A stretch of DNA of 14,229 nucleotides from Negativibacillus sp. (lineage in GTDB: Bacteria; Bacillota; Clostridia; Oscillospirales; Ruminococcaceae). The first letter of the stretch is position 1; each line of letters starts with the position of its first letter. Below are positions 1 to 5,968 of this stretch, in pieces. Below the pieces are notes generated by a model. The model was not told where the DNA came from. It saw only the letters and a program-made list of their open reading frames with translations, and did not search any database. A program made the translations under genes and the position numbers. The stretch is taken from contig JAHHTY010000053.1 in assembly GCA_020024325.1 (NCBI GenBank), positions 1 through 14,229 on the forward strand, in the 5' to 3' direction.

Positions 1-76
1 ATGTTATTTTTAGTGCTTATTTATAATAACACATATCATAAAAAAAAGCAAGTCTTTTTAGAAAAATATTTTTATT

Positions 77-112
77 AGGATATCTCCCTTTTATCAAAAA
101 GGGAGATATCCT
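77..112 (-). terminator. Rho-independent terminator of the small membrane protein gene
   Basis: A perfect 12-bp inverted repeat (77-88 with 101-112) extends by four A-T pairs to a 16-bp stem with a 4-nt loop. It lies just beyond the stop codon of the minus-strand gene at 121. Read on the minus strand, the stem is followed by an AT-rich tail with several U runs, although the U tract is interrupted. The 76 bases left of it are very AT-rich and I see no gene in them. Confidence 0.7.
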
Positions 113-120
113 ATCTGTGA

Positions 121-372
121 CTATTCGTCTTCTTCCTGGGAAGAAATGTTGTCTGGTTCATTATCCCCTTCAGAGATATTGTCATAATCTGTATGCTCAG
201 CATACTGGGAAGCGATGTATTCCGCTTCATCATCATCGTCCATTAAAAGATCATCGTCAAAATCATCACAGATCAGATCCTTTTTTTTCTGTACCCAAGC
301 AGCCAGTGCAATCACCAAGCCGACTAAAGAAATTCCCAGAGCGATGAGGGAAATAATTACGCTCTTTTTCAC
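121..372 (-). CDS. Small single-pass membrane protein with acidic C-terminal tail
   Basis: I do not recognise the family. From the chosen start the product has about 83 residues: a short basic N-terminus (KKS), one hydrophobic segment at roughly residues 4-25, a basic stop-transfer (QKKK), then a strongly acidic cytosolic or exposed tail rich in D and E, including DDDDEAEY and ending SSQEEDE. The reading frame also allows a GTG at 379-381. I prefer the GTG at 370-372 because the AAAGGAA ribosome binding site lies about 10 nt before it but abuts the upstream GTG. It has its own promoter at 444-472 and a terminator at 77-112, so it is probably monocistronic although it follows relQ. The function is unknown; such proteins can be small membrane-protein partners, but nothing here shows which. 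Confidence 0.6.
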   Translation of the reverse strand: MKKSVIISLIALGISLVGLVIALAAWVQKKKDLICDDFDDDLLMDDDDEAEYIASQYAEHTDYDNISEGDNEPDNISSQEEDE

Positions 373-443
373 GGAGGACACTTCCTTTCAAGCTGAAAAT
401 CAGCAGATAAAATTCTGTCACTAAGGGCAGTCTTAATAAACTC

Positions 444-472
444 ATTATACCCAATCTGAGGGTAAATTACAA
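444..472 (-). promoter_or_regulatory. Sigma-A-type promoter for the small membrane protein
   Basis: On the minus strand there is a TTGTAA -35 (467-472), a 17-nt spacer and a perfect TATAAT -10 (444-449). The predicted transcript starts near 437, about 65 nt before the GTG start. Confidence 0.65.
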
Positions 473-483
473 TCTGTTTTATT

Positions 484-1188
484 TTATTTTTTCAGAACAG
501 CATCTTCATTGTCGCTGATGCAGCGTATCTGTTTGGAAAGCATTTGCATTCTTTCATCCGTTTGTGCAATAATTTCAGCACATTCTTTTAGTTCTGCCAC
601 CACATCATTTGGAACATCGTGACTGGATTTGTAGTGGATCTGATGCTCTAAACTTGCCCAAAAATCCATAGCAATCGTTCTCAGCTGAACTTCAACACGG
701 ACCGGTTCTTTTCCGCTGGAAAGAAAAACAGGTACTTCCAACACAAGATGATAACTGCGATAACCGTTCGGCTTTGGATTTTTGATATAATCTTTTTGTG
801 TGATTAAAGTTAAGTCATCTTGAGAAATCAGCATATCAGCAACGGTGTAAATATCTTCGATAAAGGGGCAAATAACCCTGATTCCTGCAATATCATTTAG
901 GTTATCACGCATTGACTGTACAGAAAGAGGAAATCCTTTGCGACACATCTTTTCAATGATACTCATAGGGCGTTTGATACGGCTTTTAATTGATTCAATT
1001 GGATTGTGATGGTCACTGAATCGGGCATCGCGTTGAAGAATTTCCAACTTTGTACGAATTTCTTGGATACCGGATTCATACAAAGCCATGTTTTGTTCAA
1101 TACCGGTCAAGGTGTTTATCAAGCTGCGAGAGGATTGCAGATGAATAATATCGTTTATCATATTTTCAGTGTTGTGAAGCTGTCCCAT
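484..1188 (-). CDS. relQ: Small alarmone synthetase, RelQ type (GTP pyrophosphokinase)
   Basis: This is a stand-alone RelA/SpoT synthetase domain of 234 residues with no hydrolase, TGS or ACT domain, so it fits the small alarmone synthetases that transfer pyrophosphate from ATP to GTP or GDP in the cytosol. Visible motifs: SRIKRP (69-74) for ATP binding, NDIAGIRV (98-105) with metal-binding Asp99, NGYRSYH (141-147) for the guanine nucleotide, and VEVQLRT (165-171) with catalytic Glu166, followed by WASLEHQIHYK. The helical N- and C-terminal flanks match the RelQ/YjbM layout better than RelP/YwaC, so the symbol is assigned by resemblance. The ATG has an AAGGAAGG ribosome binding site 8-9 nt upstream. 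It lies 38 nt downstream of the vanW-like gene on the same strand, so both are probably co-transcribed, which hints at a link to envelope stress. Confidence 0.9.
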   Translation of the reverse strand: MGQLHNTENMINDIIHLQSSRSLINTLTGIEQNMALYESGIQEIRTKLEILQRDARFSDHHNPIESIKSRIKRPMSIIEKMCRKGFPLSVQSMRDNLNDIAGIRVICPFIEDIYTVADMLISQDDLTLITQKDYIKNPKPNGYRSYHLVLEVPVFLSSGKEPVRVEVQLRTIAMDFWASLEHQIHYKSSHDVPNDVVAELKECAEIIAQTDERMQMLSKQIRCISDNEDAVLKK

Positions 1189-1226
1189 TTTGTTCGTCCT
1201 TCCTTATATAAATAAAACCCGGTAGT

Positions 1227-2066
1227 TTAACCATCCGAATTTTTTATCACAAGACCATCGGTGTCATAGGCAACTTTGGCGTGATTTTTACGTATCAGCT
1301 TTTTTTCTACAATGTTTCCTGTAACAGGATCAACTTTTAAGCGATAAATTTTGGAGTTTCTATAAACATCATTTCCTTCTCTGGAAAAATACTCATCTTC
1401 GCAGCAAATATGATAGCGAAAGTCTTCATATTGATCGCATAGCAGCTTACCGCAAAGATAACGCTCATTTGTTGAAACCATAATCTGATAAGTGCGAGAA
1501 GTTTCATTTTTAAAGCGATAATCCAGATAATTGTAGAGAATAGAGGTCCCGGTTCCAAACGGAATTTGACGGTTGAAATCGGGAAATAAATCAATGCCAT
1601 CGTGGTGATGATGTTCCACAATCGTTAAGTCAGAATGAAGGATCATCCAATGGATCAAATTGGTAAATTGACACAATCCGCCACCAATTCCACTGGAAGC
1701 TTTACCGTTGCTTATGGTAAGCCCTTCACGAAATCCCCTTTGTTTGTTGGGTGGTCCAACTAATTTCCAAAAAGAAAAAGTTTCACCGGGACGAATGATA
1801 ACCCCATTCACCTGCTTGCAGGCTAGAGCAAGGTTAGTTGCTTTGTTTTCTTGAAGCTGCATATCCACATTTCCCAATTGTCTTCGAATTAAAGAGTTGT
1901 GTCGGTAAATGCTGACCGGTAAAAGAAGATCAGTTCTTTCTAAAGAAAAACCACTTGAAAAAGAATGGCGATAAAAATCCGAACATTTTCTTGCAAGAAT
2001 CGCTTTCTGAGTGGATATATAATAGGTTAGCGGAGAAATTTCACAAAATAATTTTCTGTGTTTCAT
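1227..2066 (-). CDS. VanW family protein (short form)
   Basis: The 279-residue product carries the VanW signature: RPGETFSFWKLVG (92-104), then a conserved glycine-rich GGGLCQFTN (128-136), a histidine-rich stretch EHHHHDG (151-157) and a YLDYRFKN segment (180-187). The length and lack of a membrane anchor or repeated YoaR-type N-terminal region make it like the short VanW encoded in VanB-type vancomycin resistance clusters. The biochemical role of VanW is not established. No vanH, vanB, vanX, vanR or vanS lies near, so resistance should not be inferred. The ATG at 2066 has an AGAGG ribosome binding site 6 nt upstream. The gene heads a probable two-gene transcript with relQ. I did not find a convincing promoter for it in the AT-rich upstream DNA. 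Confidence 0.85.
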   Translation of the reverse strand: MKHRKLFCEISPLTYYISTQKAILARKCSDFYRHSFSSGFSLERTDLLLPVSIYRHNSLIRRQLGNVDMQLQENKATNLALACKQVNGVIIRPGETFSFWKLVGPPNKQRGFREGLTISNGKASSGIGGGLCQFTNLIHWMILHSDLTIVEHHHHDGIDLFPDFNRQIPFGTGTSILYNYLDYRFKNETSRTYQIMVSTNERYLCGKLLCDQYEDFRYHICCEDEYFSREGNDVYRNSKIYRLKVDPVTGNIVEKKLIRKNHAKVAYDTDGLVIKNSDG

Positions 2067-2410
2067 ATTTTACCTCTGATATATTCCGACAAAAATGGCG
2101 TTTTTTTTAGTTTAACATATTTTAATATAAAAATCCACCGATTTTACCGAAAGTCTAAGAAAGAAAAGAGCATATTTTAAACATTATATACATTATGATA
2201 AACGATATTTATGTCTAAACTAGTAATATAAAACTGAAAAAACTTTTAATCGGATAATTGTGAATTTTATCAAAGGAAAATCTGATGCCTGTCATTGACA
2301 AATCCAGGCAGATTGACTAATATATAAACTATAACAGTTGTTACAAAAAAATATAGAGTATTATATCATTTGATGTCGTATTCTGTACTATTTTTAAGGG
2401 AGGATATATC
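2067..2410. other. AT-rich divergent intergenic region
   Basis: These 344 bases separate the minus-strand vanW-like gene from the plus-strand trmL run. They hold the strong plus-strand promoter at 2295-2323 and the trmL ribosome binding site. The rest is AT-rich with several weak -10-like words. I see no ORF, repeat or recognisable RNA. Confidence 0.7.
2295..2323 (+). promoter_or_regulatory. Promoter of the trmL-degV-patatin-DUF1294 run
   Basis: A perfect TTGACA -35 (2295-2300) is followed by a 17-nt spacer and TAATAT (2318-2323), within a longer AT-rich stretch that offers overlapping -10 alternatives. The leader to the TTG start at 2411 would be about 80 nt. Confidence 0.6.
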
Positions 2411-2932
2411 TTGAACGAACAACAAAAGCGTTTAAATATTGTTCTTTTTGAGCCGCAGATTCCTCAAAATACCGGAAACATTGCTCGAACCTGTGCTTGC
2501 ACCGGAGCAAAACTGCATCTGGTAGGACCAATGGGATTTTCGGTTGATGATAAAAGGTTAAAACGAGCAGGATTGGATTACTGGCATTTTCTGGATATTA
2601 CCTATTATGACTCCACACAAGAATTTTTGGATAAACATAAGGAAGATGCGCTGTATTTTTTTACAACCAAAGGACGACAGGTTTATTCAGATCAAACCTA
2701 TCCTGACGATTGCTATTTAATTTTTGGACGTGAGGACGCTGGTATAGACGAAGCAATTTTGATGCAGCATCCGGATAGCTGTTTAAGACTGCCGATGATT
2801 GGACCTGTACGAAGCTTAAATCTTTCTAATACTGTTGCAATTGCAACCTATGAAACATTAAGACAGTGGGGATTCCCCGAACTCCAGAATGAAGGACAGC
2901 TTCATAAGTTCCGTTGGGAAGATATTGACTAG
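2411..2932 (+). CDS. trmL: tRNA (cytidine/uridine-34 2'-O)-methyltransferase TrmL
   Basis: This is a SPOUT-class methyltransferase of the YibK/CspR group, which uses S-adenosylmethionine to methylate the ribose of wobble nucleotide 34 in certain leucine tRNAs. The 173 residues (E. coli TrmL is about 157) show all three expected motifs: PQIPQNTGNIARTC (15-28), IFGREDAGI (104-112) and the knotted-site signature GPVRSLNLSNTVAIATYE (131-148). The start is a TTG with GGGAGG 7 nt upstream; no ATG fits. It is the first gene of a four-gene plus-strand run. The FGREDAGI motif carries D-A where T-K is common, a conservative variation. Confidence 0.92.
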   Translation: MNEQQKRLNIVLFEPQIPQNTGNIARTCACTGAKLHLVGPMGFSVDDKRLKRAGLDYWHFLDITYYDSTQEFLDKHKEDALYFFTTKGRQVYSDQTYPDDCYLIFGREDAGIDEAILMQHPDSCLRLPMIGPVRSLNLSNTVAIATYETLRQWGFPELQNEGQLHKFRWEDID

Positions 2933-2954
2933 TGTGCTGATGAAAGGAGATATT

Positions 2955-3827
2955 ATGAATCAGGAAAAAATATATTTTATAACAGATTCTGCCTGTGATA
3001 TTCCTGCAAAGGATGAGAGGGAGCTGAGCAATCTTTGCATTTTACCAATTCCGGTAACAGCTGATGGTAAAGGATATTTTGAAAGAGAAAGTTTTACTCC
3101 GGAAGAATTTTACGATTTACTGGATTCCTGCGAGGGAATTCCAGCGACTTCCCACATTCCATCGATTACTTTTCAGGAGAAATATGAGGAGGCAGTAAAA
3201 AACGGATACACCCATATTGTTGTACTTACCATTTATTCCGGAGCTTCCTCAATGTATCAGTCAGCACTGATGGCAAAACAGGCATTTTTGGAAGAGTTTC
3301 CAAATGCAGCAGAGATTGAGGTCATTGATTCCAACTGCTACACAATGGGTTATGGTTATCCATTGATCCAGGCTTGTCATAAAGCACTGGAAGGTGAAAG
3401 TTTTGAGCAGATAACCGCATACATAAAAGATTATCTAAAGAGGGTTAGAATTTATTTCAGTCCATTCACCTTAAAATATGTAAAAAAATCAGGACGTGTT
3501 AGCTGTACTGCTGCTTTTGTCGGTGAGATGATTGGTCTGCGTCCGGTTATCAGTGCAACAGGAACCACCAACATTGTGGAAAAAGTGCGTGGCAATGCGG
3601 CTATTTTATCCAGTATGGTAAAATTGTTTGAAAGTCAGAGAAGTAAATTGCAGGAAAAGGCTCCATACATGATTTTAGTTGCAAGAGATACCGAAACCAG
3701 CGATGAACTGTCCAAGATGTGCCAAAAGATTGCGGGTTACCCTCCGGTAGGAGTATTTAAGATTGGCGCAGCAATCACCATCAACAGTGGTCCGCAGATT
3801 ATCGGTATGAGCTTTTTGGCAGATTAA
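2955..3827 (+). CDS. DegV family protein (FakB-like fatty-acid-binding fold)
   Basis: The 290-residue protein has the DegV layout: FITDSACDIP (8-17), ATSHIPS (64-70), TIYSGASSMYQSA (92-104), VIDSNCYTMGYG (123-134), YVKKSGRVS (175-183) and LRPVI (195-199). DegV/FakB proteins bind a fatty acid and can present it to a FakA kinase. Here the C-terminal loop usually written THTGPG reads INSGPQ (276-281), so the expected ligand-contacting histidine is Asn277. That makes it a divergent member. The frame is open upstream to 2889, inside trmL, but the ATG at 2955 has a clear AAAGGAG 6 nt before it and DegV homology begins there. It sits 22 nt after trmL, and a patatin lipase follows it, which fits a lipid-handling role. 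Confidence 0.88.
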   Translation: MNQEKIYFITDSACDIPAKDERELSNLCILPIPVTADGKGYFERESFTPEEFYDLLDSCEGIPATSHIPSITFQEKYEEAVKNGYTHIVVLTIYSGASSMYQSALMAKQAFLEEFPNAAEIEVIDSNCYTMGYGYPLIQACHKALEGESFEQITAYIKDYLKRVRIYFSPFTLKYVKKSGRVSCTAAFVGEMIGLRPVISATGTTNIVEKVRGNAAILSSMVKLFESQRSKLQEKAPYMILVARDTETSDELSKMCQKIAGYPPVGVFKIGAAITINSGPQIIGMSFLAD

Positions 3828-3866
3828 CAGGGAAATAAATCCTCTCAGGAAAGGGCGTGCAGGGGT

Positions 3867-4718
3867 TTGTATCATGGAGCCTTAGTTTTAGAGGGTGGCG
3901 GCTTTCGAGGAGTGTATACTGCGGGGGTATTAGACTTTTTTATGGAGAAAAATCTAATGTTTTCCAATGTTTACGGAATCTCGGCAGGGGCGTGCAATGC
4001 TTTAAATTATCTTTCACAGGATAAGGGAAGATATATTTTGGTCGCAAAAGAATATTGTAATGATCCCAGATATATGGGAGTACGCCAGTTGTTAAAAACA
4101 GGGTCGTTTTTTAATTGGGATTTTTCATTTTATCAAATCCCACAAAAGTATATCCCTTTTCATTATGATGTGTTTTATACTTCTTCAATGAATTTATTGG
4201 TTGGGGCAACAGATTGTGCTGATGGGGTTTGTCGATGGTTTTCTAATCAAAATGGCGATGATATTGTACAGGCTTCTATTGCTTCCAGCTCGATGCCGCT
4301 GCTTTCACCAATGCAGAAGATAGGCAACAGAGAGTATTTGGATGGTGGAATAGCGGATTCCATTCCAATTCATCAAGCACAAAAGGACGGAAATGAAAAA
4401 CAGGTTATTGTGTTGACCAGAAATCAGGGATACCAAAAGAAACCAAATTCACTGATGCCACTGATTCGACATAAATATAAATCCTATCCCAAACTGTGTG
4501 AGGCAATGGAAAAACGTCACCTAAAATATAATGAGAGTTTGAACCTTGCCCAAGAGCTGGAGCAGCAGGGAAAAGCGGTTGTTATCCGACCAAGTAGACC
4601 GATGGAACTGAAACGTATTGAGCATGATGTAACAAAATTGCAGGCAGCCTATGAAAATGGTTATCAAGATGCAAAGGATGCGTATGCCGCAATACAGTGC
4701 CTGTTTTCGCAAGAATAA
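3867..4718 (+). CDS. Patatin-like phospholipase (compact form)
   Basis: A 283-residue patatin-family serine hydrolase with a Ser-Asp dyad. The oxyanion-hole loop GGGFRG (10-15) is followed by the nucleophile elbow GISAG (37-41, Ser39) and the DGG motif with Asp159, reading EYLDGGIADSIPI. This is the YjjU-type, single-domain architecture; no signal peptide or membrane segment is seen, so it is expected in the cytosol acting on lipids or acyl esters. The substrate cannot be read from sequence. The start is a TTG; upstream AGGAAAGGG is a somewhat distant ribosome binding site, and no ATG precedes the conserved glycine loop. It follows degV by 39 nt and precedes the DUF1294 gene by 26 nt, consistent with one transcript. 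Confidence 0.88.
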   Translation: MYHGALVLEGGGFRGVYTAGVLDFFMEKNLMFSNVYGISAGACNALNYLSQDKGRYILVAKEYCNDPRYMGVRQLLKTGSFFNWDFSFYQIPQKYIPFHYDVFYTSSMNLLVGATDCADGVCRWFSNQNGDDIVQASIASSSMPLLSPMQKIGNREYLDGGIADSIPIHQAQKDGNEKQVIVLTRNQGYQKKPNSLMPLIRHKYKSYPKLCEAMEKRHLKYNESLNLAQELEQQGKAVVIRPSRPMELKRIEHDVTKLQAAYENGYQDAKDAYAAIQCLFSQE

Positions 4719-4744
4719 TACAATAGAAGCAAAGGAGAAAAACG

Positions 4745-5011
4745 ATGGCACAAAAAATTTTGTTGGGCTGGATTGTTGTGATGAGTGTTGTAACATTTAT
4801 TATCTGTGGAGTTGATAAATTTGCAGCACAGCATCAAAATAGGCGTGTGCCGGAAAAAGTGTTGTTTTTACTGGCAGCAGCAGGGGGAAGCATTGGGCTG
4901 TATTTAGGAATGTTTACCTTTCGACACAAAACCAAGCATTGGTATTTTGTGGTTGGCGTGCCGGCAATCATTTTGCTTCAGTCAGCATTATTGCTGTATT
5001 TTTGGGAGTAA
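4745..5011 (+). CDS. DUF1294 family small membrane protein
   Basis: The 88-residue protein matches DUF1294: a hydrophobic N-terminal helix (7-22), the GVDKFAA motif (22-28), RRVPE (33-37), a glycine-rich hydrophobic segment AAAGGSIGLYLGM (44-56), FRHKTKH (59-65) and a final membrane helix (68-86). Two or three membrane segments are likely. The function of the family is unknown. The ATG has an AAAGGAG 7 nt upstream. It is the last gene of the run that starts with trmL, ending in the strong terminator just downstream. Confidence 0.9.
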   Translation: MAQKILLGWIVVMSVVTFIICGVDKFAAQHQNRRVPEKVLFLLAAAGGSIGLYLGMFTFRHKTKHWYFVVGVPAIILLQSALLLYFWE

Positions 5012-5012
5012 T

Positions 5013-5057
5013 AAAAAGCAAGGAAAAGGAAACAAAGTTTCCTTTTCCTTGCTTTTT
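5013..5057. terminator. Bidirectional terminator between convergent genes
   Basis: A perfect 21-bp inverted repeat (5013-5033 with 5037-5057) with a 3-nt loop lies between the plus-strand DUF1294 gene and the minus-strand sigma-like gene. It ends in U runs on both strands, so it can stop transcripts from either side. Confidence 0.92.
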
Positions 5058-5062
5058 ATATT

Positions 5063-5362
5063 TTACTTTTTAAGATTAAAATACAGTCTTGCAAGGTCAG
5101 TCAGACGATTTAAAGCACGGTCGATTGTTCGAGAAACGGTAGATTTGTTGATATGCAGTTCATCTGCAATTTCAGTAATATTCATTCCCTGAAAGTAGTG
5201 CATAATAACGATTTGAGTCTGACGTTGGGTTAGTTGGGTTTTGATGGCACGATAGAGAAATTTTCGATATTCTTCTCGTTCCCGATGGTTGGTTCCTCCC
5301 TGAAAACAGCTTAGCAGATCAGGATAGGATTCAATGTATTCGCTTGGAATCGTTCTTCTCAT
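5063..5362 (-). CDS. Small sigma-70 region-4-like DNA-binding protein
   Basis: The 99-residue protein has one recognisable domain, a sigma-70 region 4 helix-turn-helix: LTQRQTQIVIMHYFQGMNITEIADELHINKSTVSRTIDRAL spans about residues 44-84, with the HTH proper near 62-82. There is no region 2, so it cannot act as a full sigma factor alone; it may be a stand-alone activator, a sigma partner, or an ArpU-like regulator. Residues 1-43 are not recognisable. The ATG has AAAGGGTG close upstream. It is divergent from the XRE repressor at 5527, and its excellent promoter (TTGACA-17-TATATT) has the XRE-type operator between the boxes. I therefore infer it is the repressed output of the switch. It ends at the shared terminator. 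Confidence 0.75.
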   Translation of the reverse strand: MRRTIPSEYIESYPDLLSCFQGGTNHREREEYRKFLYRAIKTQLTQRQTQIVIMHYFQGMNITEIADELHINKSTVSRTIDRALNRLTDLARLYFNLKK

Positions 5363-5403
5363 AAAAACACCCTTTCCGTTTAAAACAGTTTTACTTTAAC
5401 CTC

Positions 5404-5432
5404 AATATATCACACGATATGTGTGATGTCAA
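5404..5432 (-). promoter_or_regulatory. Promoter of the sigma-like gene with embedded operator
   Basis: On the minus strand: TTGACA (5427-5432), a 17-nt spacer and TATATT (5404-5409). Inside the spacer is the imperfect palindrome ACACGATATGTGT (5412-5424, plus-strand reading), nested in a wider dyad ATCACAC-N5-GTGTGAT (5409-5427). A bound protein would block RNA polymerase. Confidence 0.8.
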
Positions 5433-5465
5433 TGCAATAAACACACATCTAAAAGGAAATTTACC

Positions 5466-5493
5466 TTGAAATTTACACATAATGTGTTATAAT
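5466..5493 (+). promoter_or_regulatory. Promoter of the XRE repressor gene with embedded operator
   Basis: TTGAAA (5466-5471), a 16-nt spacer and TATAAT (5488-5493). The perfect palindrome ACACATAATGTGT (5475-5487) fills the spacer and matches the operator at 5412-5424 at 10 of 13 positions. A further half-site, ACACAT, lies at 5443-5448 between the two promoters. This is the pattern of an autoregulating repressor. Confidence 0.8.
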
Positions 5494-5526
5494 GAGATTG
5501 AGAAATACGATATGGGAGGGGAAAAG

Positions 5527-5928
5527 ATGTTTTCAGAAAAACTTAGGCGTTTGCGAAAAGAAAGAGGCTTTACCCAGCAAGAACTGGCAGAGCAGCTGAA
5601 TGTTTCGGCAAGCACAATCGGAATGTATGAACAGGGCAGAAGAAAACCAGATCAAAATATCCTGTATCGCATGGGAAAAATTTTAAATGTATCGGTGGAC
5701 TATCTTTTATCGGAGGATGATGAAGAACAGCCTTCGGATGAAGATTTAGAAGGGATTATCAGCGAAATTAAAACTCGGCTTTTGGCAAGCGATACATTGA
5801 TGTTTAACGGAAGACCGCTGAACCGCAGAGAACTTGAACGGATAGCCGAAGTGATTGAATTGTCGGTAAAGGTTTTATCTTCCGAGCCTTTTTCACAACA
5901 GCCGCCCTGTGATGAGCTTTTAAAATAA
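5527..5928 (+). CDS. XRE-family repressor, ImmR-like
   Basis: A 133-residue regulator with an N-terminal Cro/C1 HTH (about 5-60: LRRLRKERGFTQQELAEQLNVSASTIGMYEQGRRKP) ending in the typical LNVSVDYLL. An acidic linker (63-74) and a helical C-terminal domain (75-118) containing LMFNGRPLNRRELE follow, a layout common in phage- and ICE-type repressors. The frame opens at 5482, but that ATG overlaps the promoter; the ATG at 5527 has GGGAGGGG 5 nt upstream and begins the HTH. It most likely binds the two 13-bp palindromes in the divergent promoters, repressing the sigma-like gene and itself. An ImmA/IrrE protease gene lies 1.8 kb downstream on the same strand, which suggests inactivation by cleavage as in ImmR/ImmA of ICEBs1; that pairing is inference. 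Confidence 0.85.
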   Translation: MFSEKLRRLRKERGFTQQELAEQLNVSASTIGMYEQGRRKPDQNILYRMGKILNVSVDYLLSEDDEEQPSDEDLEGIISEIKTRLLASDTLMFNGRPLNRRELERIAEVIELSVKVLSSEPFSQQPPCDELLK

Positions 5929-5931
5929 AAA

Positions 5932-5955
5932 CAGCGAAGCCTTTTGGCTTCGCTG
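5932..5955 (-). terminator. Terminator of the MATE gene, between convergent ends
   Basis: A perfect 10-bp GC-rich stem (5932-5941 with 5946-5955) with a TTTT loop. Read on the minus strand it is followed by TTTTT-A-TTTT, so it stops the MATE transcript. On the plus strand it is followed by A-rich sequence, so it should be weaker for the XRE transcript. Confidence 0.85.
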
Positions 5956-5968
5956 AAAAAGAAAAATT

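Noticed and set aside
1227..2066. Vancomycin resistance determinant
   Set aside because: VanW alone does not confer resistance and no ligase, dehydrogenase, dipeptidase or two-component genes are nearby.
2889..2954. N-terminal extension of the DegV protein overlapping trmL
   Set aside because: No ribosome binding site fits the upstream ATG, while the ATG at 2955 has a strong one and family similarity begins there.
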